DNA of 10,831 nucleotides from Lachnospiraceae bacterium (GTDB lineage Bacteria; Bacillota; Clostridia; Lachnospirales; Lachnospiraceae), in contig DOVL01000190.1 in the NCBI GenBank assembly GCA_003520105.1, positions 1-10,831 on the forward strand. The letters are read 5' to 3'. Shown one piece after another: positions 6,899 through 10,831 of this stretch. Every line of letters starts with the position of its first letter. Within the stretch, counting starts at the first letter, position 1. A program made the position numbers and the translations under genes. A model generated the notes under the pieces. The model worked only from the letters and a program-made list of their open reading frames with translations, was not told where the DNA came from and did no database searches.

Positions 6899-7573
6899 AT
6901 GAGTTTGGAGATTGAGGACGAGAAAAATACGGCAAGTGCATCAGATACAGCAAGTGTGTCAGATACGGCAAATGCATCAGATACGACAAGTGCATCAGAT
7001 ACAGCCGGCGGTGCACATAAAGATGAAGGATCACCGGCTGTCATGAAATCAGATAAAGATCACAAAAACGGTAAGAAGAAAAAAAAGAAAACAGCCGGAA
7101 GGTATGCGGCGGAGTTTTTCATAAAAGTCGGTGTAACGGTGCTTGCGATCTGGATACTGCTCAGTTTTGTTCTGGGCATATATGTTATCCACGATAATCT
7201 CGCATATCCGATGCTTAAGGATGGCGACCTGTGCATAATACTGAGACCGGCAGAACTTCATACGGGTGACGCTGTCGTTTACACCTCGGGTGGGAAGATA
7301 AGATTCGGACGCATCGCAGCGATGCCCGGCGAGACGGTGGATATCGGAGACGATGGTCTGACCGTGAACGGATATAATGTATATGAGGATACGGTATATC
7401 CTACAAGTGCCGAGGGGGCTGCGATCGAGTTCCCTTATGAGGTGCCGAAAGGCAGTTATTTTATCCTGAACGATTACAGACCGGACATAAATGACAGCCG
7501 TATCTTCGGGGCGGTTTCCGGGAAGAAGGTTAAGGGCAGGATCATCTTCGTCATGAGGCGGCGGGGAATATAA
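6899..7573 (+). CDS. SipA-like signal peptidase homologue lacking the catalytic dyad
   Basis: This 224-residue protein has the S26 signal-peptidase fold but no recognisable Ser/Lys dyad. The start at 6899 has GAGG (6889-6892) six bases upstream. Residues 1-65 are a cytoplasmic tail with four TASxSD-like hexapeptides and a poly-Lys run, followed by one membrane helix (about 73-95). In the segment LAYPMLKDGDL, which aligns with the SMxPTLxxGD box, Leu101 occupies the catalytic Ser position. In FGRIAAMPGETV (136-147), Gly137 replaces the catalytic Lys. The box-E-like NDYRPDINDSRIFG (191-204) is kept. In group A Streptococcus the pilus protein SipA/LepA also lacks the dyad and is required for FctA polymerisation. 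The gene between sortase and FctA-type pilin matches that role, so I read it as a pilus-assembly factor rather than a peptidase. Automated annotation would probably call it signal peptidase I. Confidence 0.88.
   Translation: MSLEIEDEKNTASASDTASVSDTANASDTTSASDTAGGAHKDEGSPAVMKSDKDHKNGKKKKKKTAGRYAAEFFIKVGVTVLAIWILLSFVLGIYVIHDNLAYPMLKDGDLCIILRPAELHTGDAVVYTSGGKIRFGRIAAMPGETVDIGDDGLTVNGYNVYEDTVYPTSAEGAAIEFPYEVPKGSYFILNDYRPDINDSRIFGAVSGKKVKGRIIFVMRRRGI
6929..7000 (+). repeat. Four 18-bp in-frame coding repeats
   Basis: Units at 6929-6946, 6947-6964, 6965-6982 and 6983-7000 encode TASASD, TASVSD, TANASD and TTSASD in the cytoplasmic tail of the SipA-like protein. The units differ mostly by single bases. 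The tract keeps the reading frame, so changes in copy number would alter only tail length. Confidence 0.85.
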
Positions 7574-7695
7574 TGTTTTAGGATGCAATGATAATGATTT
7601 TGTTGTGAGATATATACGCAGCGATTGATAACAGCAGATGCAATGACAAGGCGCTTCAGAGAAAAATACAAATAAGAGAGATGGAGAAGAGAAGC

Positions 7696-9003
7696 ATGAA
7701 GACAGCAAGAAAGATATTCGCATTAATGGCAGTTTTGATCATGACAGCAGGAGGAACGGCGGCTTCCGTAAGGGCGGCAGCTTATACGGCTGTCAAAGGA
7801 ACAACCATGAATTTTAACAAATACCTTGTTATTGATAAAGAAGCGACTGTTCCTGCAGTGGAATTCACATTCGGAGTTACAGCAGGCGCGGAAGTCGAGG
7901 CAGACGAGGATACCCTTGAGGTTAAAGCCGGACCATCACCTGAGTTGGTTGTTGTAGGAACTAAAGTGGAGAACCAGCCGGGCATAAACGGCAAGACAGC
8001 TTTTACTTTAGAACAGATAACAACTGACGGTACTGCAACTGATGGTATAGCAAACAGCACCGACAGGAAATACGCAACAAATTCCGTAACAGTAGATTTT
8101 AGCAAAGTTGAGTTCACGGAGCCGGGCGTTTACAGATATATCATTACTGAGACAGAGCAGGATGCGGACTCGCCTTTTAAGAATGACGATGCAGCGGCAA
8201 GAACTGTAGATGTATATGTGGAAAATGACGAGACATCAGAAACACCAAAGCTTAAGATCGGCGGATATGTAATGTACAAAGGTGTGGTAACTGCCGCGCC
8301 TAAGAAGGCGGCAACGGACGATACGGCCGCAGCACCAGCCGCAAATGGCGCAGAGCCTGACAGGGCTGAAAAATCAAGCAGTTTTATAAATACATTCACG
8401 ACCTACAACCTTACATTTGGCAAGAAAGTCACAGGTAATCAGGGTTCAAAGGACAAATATTTTGAGTTCACGCTCAGTCTTACCGGTGCAGAGCCGGGAG
8501 TGTATGCAGTTGACATAACGAAGGCAACCGACAAGCCTCAGGCGACAGCGGCAACAACGGTAACTGTTGCAGATAATCCGGATGAAATAACAGTTGGTAA
8601 TGATGGCACGGCTACTCAGAAATTCTACCTTCAGCACGGGCAGTCAATAACAGTTAAGAAGCTTGCCAAGGGAACAAAATATACTCTTCAGGAGAAGAAG
8701 GAAGAGTATACTGCTGCCGCAAAGGTAAATGATGTTGTATCTAAAGCAACACTTGGTGACGGTACCACGGCCAGTGATCTGGCAACCTTTACGGAGGATG
8801 CCGCTACAAAAACAGCGACTGTTACTTCTAAGGATGGCGGTATCGATGTTGATACAACAGTAGAATTCACCAATAACAAGGTTGGCGTTATCCCTACAGG
8901 CATCCTTCTTTCTGCAACACCTTGGATAATTGCAGGAGTCATTGTTATCGCCGGGATCATCTTCTTTGCGGTAAGATCACGTAAGAAATATGATGAAGAG
9001 TAG
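7696..9003 (+). CDS. FctA/Spy0128-type major pilin (two isopeptide domains)
   Basis: This is the probable shaft subunit of a covalent pilus. ATG 7696 is chosen because a signal peptide follows (1-28, ending VRA/A) and GGAG (7683-7686) lies 9 bases upstream; ATG 7681 would add five residues. The 435-residue product has two Spy0128-like Ig domains. In domain 1, Lys42, Glu152 (YIITE) and Asn232 (FINTF) fit the isopeptide triad; in domain 2, Lys243, Glu333 (YTLQE) and Asn393 (VEFTN) do. These residues are placed by pattern, not by alignment. The C-terminus has sorting motif VIPTG (398-402), a hydrophobic helix and RSRKKYDEE, close to the EVPTG/QVPTG signals of streptococcal FctA. An Ala/Asp-rich insertion (about 198-228) interrupts the end of domain 1 and lengthens the protein beyond the roughly 340 residues of Spy0128. 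It lies 122 bases after the SipA-like gene and 51 before the minor pilin. Confidence 0.9.
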   Translation: MKTARKIFALMAVLIMTAGGTAASVRAAAYTAVKGTTMNFNKYLVIDKEATVPAVEFTFGVTAGAEVEADEDTLEVKAGPSPELVVVGTKVENQPGINGKTAFTLEQITTDGTATDGIANSTDRKYATNSVTVDFSKVEFTEPGVYRYIITETEQDADSPFKNDDAAARTVDVYVENDETSETPKLKIGGYVMYKGVVTAAPKKAATDDTAAAPAANGAEPDRAEKSSSFINTFTTYNLTFGKKVTGNQGSKDKYFEFTLSLTGAEPGVYAVDITKATDKPQATAATTVTVADNPDEITVGNDGTATQKFYLQHGQSITVKKLAKGTKYTLQEKKEEYTAAAKVNDVVSKATLGDGTTASDLATFTEDAATKTATVTSKDGGIDVDTTVEFTNNKVGVIPTGILLSATPWIIAGVIVIAGIIFFAVRSRKKYDEE

Positions 9004-9054
9004 AATTGAGTGATCGTTATAAGTAGAATACACGTCTGCAGACAAGGAATTTAA

Positions 9055-10053
9055 ATGATTAGAATGATATGGGGGAAAACTGGTATACCAAGGCTTTTCA
9101 GATCATTGGTCAGTGCGGTTTTAGCGGCCGCGCTGACCTGTGGTCTTATTTGCGCTTTAGGGGGAGCTTCGGTCAATGCTGAGGGTTCCGCCTATAAACC
9201 GCTTACGGTTGAAGTTCCGGTAGAATGCTTTAAAGATACAAAGCTGAGTGATCAGACATACAGGATAGTGATCAGCCCGATGGACAGCACATATCCTTTG
9301 CCGGATGTGAGTAGTCTCAGCATTGAAGATGGCAGGGACAGCTTTAGTATAACAGTGACGGAACCGGGCACCTACGAGTATCTTATCCGCCAGGAAAAGG
9401 GAGCTGCCGAATCAGTCATATATGACGAAACAGAGTATGAGCTTACCCTGTTCATAGTTGACGAGGAGGAAGCAGGCGGATCCGGAAGTGCGGATCCGGG
9501 AAGCGGTGCAGATGCAGGCGGATCGGACGAATCAGCATCCGGCAGCGCAGAACGTGCTCTCATATGCATCATGTCGGTTAATTATGCCGGAACTGATGAC
9601 AAGCCTGAGAAGATCGAATTTGTAAATGAAGAGGTCGAAGAACCGGATACAGGTGACGATACGGAGGATGTTACTGAAGACACCGACGATTCAGAGGAAA
9701 CCGAAGTGACCGAAGACACCGGGGAAACTGTCACAACGGAGGATACTGCTTCAACCGAAGCAACAGTTACAACTGAAGATACTGCGGCTTCAACCGCTGA
9801 TGATGCGAAGGTTGTTCCGGGTGGTGACGGAACAGATATTTCCACTGAAAACGAAAATATAACAAGTGAAGAAAAAACCGGTGATGGATCAAATGTAAAA
9901 ACCGGTGATGAGACCAAGGTCGGACCTGTTATTGCAATAATGACAGGATCGCTGGCGGTTGTTGTATTTCTTGTATTTTTGAAGAAACGTGCCGACAGGA
10001 AGAGAAAAAATTCAGACAGTGAAGAAACCGGAGCGAGAGATACTGACGAGTAG
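9055..10053 (+). CDS. FctB-like minor/base pilin with acidic stalk
   Basis: This 332-residue surface protein starts at ATG 9055, with AAGGA (9044-9048) six bases upstream. A signal peptide spans about 1-42 (cleavage near VNA/E). One pilin-type Ig domain follows (about 48-192), showing the TYEYLIRQE strand (107-115) and the closing IEFVNEE strand with Asn191; Lys60 is the candidate isopeptide lysine. The usual Glu position of the TYxYxIxE strand appears to be Gln114, with Glu115 next to it. A Gly/Ser/Asp-rich loop (140-166) interrupts the domain. Residues about 195-278 are an acidic Thr/Glu/Asp stalk with repeated TEDT units where streptococcal FctB has a proline-rich tail. The sorting signal NVKTGDE (280-286), hydrophobic helix and basic tail differ from the major pilin and resemble the beta-helix protein. 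A wall-anchoring base subunit is the best reading from gene order and architecture. Confidence 0.78.
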   Translation: MIRMIWGKTGIPRLFRSLVSAVLAAALTCGLICALGGASVNAEGSAYKPLTVEVPVECFKDTKLSDQTYRIVISPMDSTYPLPDVSSLSIEDGRDSFSITVTEPGTYEYLIRQEKGAAESVIYDETEYELTLFIVDEEEAGGSGSADPGSGADAGGSDESASGSAERALICIMSVNYAGTDDKPEKIEFVNEEVEEPDTGDDTEDVTEDTDDSEETEVTEDTGETVTTEDTASTEATVTTEDTAASTADDAKVVPGGDGTDISTENENITSEEKTGDGSNVKTGDETKVGPVIAIMTGSLAVVVFLVFLKKRADRKRKNSDSEETGARDTDE

Positions 10054-10105
10054 AACTAAGAGAGATACCGCGGAACCAACCACATGGCAGAAGGGATGAA
10101 ACGAC

Positions 10106-10831
10106 ATGAAGACATTTAAAAAACGCATAATTTGCATAATATCTGCTGCAATGCTGCTGCTTTCCTCGTTTATGACCGATGTGAAGGTTTTTTCAAGTGA
10201 ACCGGATACAGCATTTGCTGTAAGATATACAGAAAACAGCACTGAACAGACGGATGGCTCAGGTGATGCTCAGGCTGATGGTAATGCCTCAGCGAAAAGT
10301 GAAAATGTCGGCACCGTGAGTTACAGCGACGAGAGCCGCAAGGTTACTCTGTCATATACTGACGATGCAGCCATACCTTCTGATTCCGAGCTGCATGTAA
10401 ATGTATCATATGACAAGCTTGATACTGCTGCGGCCGTACTTGGTATAGCTCCTGAGGATTATGTATATTATTCGGATTTTATTGATATAGAGCTTACACA
10501 CGATGGTGAAAGAGTTGTTCCTGCAGCCGCTGTAACGGTTTCCATAGAGCTTCCCGACGCAGCGGATGGTGCGGTGTTCCGAACGGTGCTTTTCGGTGAG
10601 GAAAGCATTGAGGAGCTTGTCTGCACTACGACGGATAAGACTGTTGTTTTCGATACATCAGAACTGGCCGGCTTTGGCATAATCGGTGCGGTTCAGCCGG
10701 CGATATCGGAAAATACGGACGCTGCCGGGCTTTTGGTCTTTACACTTGACAGTGATGCTGCAGCTATTGTGGACAGTGACTCAATAGAGGTACCGGAGGA
10801 GGGCTACGAGACTCTTATCGCGGTAGAACTT
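10106..10831 (+). CDS. N-terminal part of a large pilus-tip adhesin-like protein (cut by window)
   Basis: An open frame of 242 codons runs off the window end. ATG 10106 is preceded by AGAAGGG (10089-10095), ten bases away; the nearer ATG at 10096 stops after seven codons. A signal peptide occupies roughly 1-38 (KKR, then a hydrophobic stretch). A Ser/Asp/Gln-rich linker follows, then a beta-rich domain (about 68-197). Its pattern of PSDSELHVNVSY, FIDIELTHDGERVVPAAAVTVSIELP and TDKTVVFDTSELAGFGIIG resembles the N-terminal domains of long SpaA/Cna-B repeat adhesins of Lachnospiraceae. It lies 52 bases behind the base pilin in the same apparent operon, where tip adhesins are expected. No Cna-B repeats or sorting signal are within view, so the tip role is inferred from context. 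Confidence 0.8.
   Translation, partial: MKTFKKRIICIISAAMLLLSSFMTDVKVFSSEPDTAFAVRYTENSTEQTDGSGDAQADGNASAKSENVGTVSYSDESRKVTLSYTDDAAIPSDSELHVNVSYDKLDTAAAVLGIAPEDYVYYSDFIDIELTHDGERVVPAAAVTVSIELPDAADGAVFRTVLFGEESIEELVCTTTDKTVVFDTSELAGFGIIGAVQPAISENTDAAGLLVFTLDSDAAAIVDSDSIEVPEEGYETLIAVEL

Noticed and set aside
7582..7646. GATGCAATGA occurring twice in the leader of the major pilin
   Set aside because: Two 10-bp copies (7582-7591 and 7637-7646) without further structure are too little to call a site.
7049..7723. 224-codon minus-strand frame
   Set aside because: It lies antisense to the SipA-like gene with all expected motifs on the plus strand, and its translation shows no recognisable domain.

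Overview
The window looks like chromosome from an anaerobic Gram-positive bacterium of the Lachnospiraceae (Butyrivibrio/Roseburia-like Clostridia). This is inferred from moderate GC content, Shine-Dalgarno sites of the GGAG/AGGA type, sortase-anchored surface proteins with acidic Thr-rich stalks and TGDE-type sorting signals, and a surface protein with CxxC modules of a kind common in that family. No species can be named from the sequence. All eight genes read on the + strand, and the first and last are cut by the window edges.

Left part (1-4942): the 3' portion of a CbbX/SpoVK-type AAA+ ATPase gene is followed by a 235-base gap holding three contiguous 36-bp repeats. Each repeat carries an ATAGCTAT palindrome and a TATAAT box. 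Then comes a 1238-residue cell-wall-anchored protein: signal peptide, a right-handed beta-helix with about twelve GGA(I/V) rungs, eight His/Cys/CxxC modules, an Ig-like domain, an acidic stalk and a sorting signal.

Middle (5031-5882): rsmI, a conserved housekeeping gene for 2'-O-methylation of 16S rRNA C1402, sits between the two surface-protein regions.

Right part (about 5883-10831): a sortase-assembled pilus locus resembling the class B type known from group A Streptococcus FCT regions. In order it holds a class B sortase, a good sigma-A promoter, a signal-peptidase-like protein whose catalytic Ser and Lys are both replaced (SipA-like), a two-domain FctA/Spy0128-type major pilin with a VIPTG motif, an FctB-like minor/base pilin with a different sorting signal, and the start of a large tip-adhesin-like protein. 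The likely scheme is that the sortase polymerises the VIPTG pilin with help from the SipA-like protein, the adhesin forms the tip, and the base pilin is attached to the wall by a separate housekeeping sortase encoded elsewhere.

The points most worth a second look are the catalytically dead signal-peptidase homologue, the 36-bp promoter-like triplicate, the 13-bp triplicate before the sortase, the eightfold Cys3His-like modules, and the two distinct classes of sorting signal.
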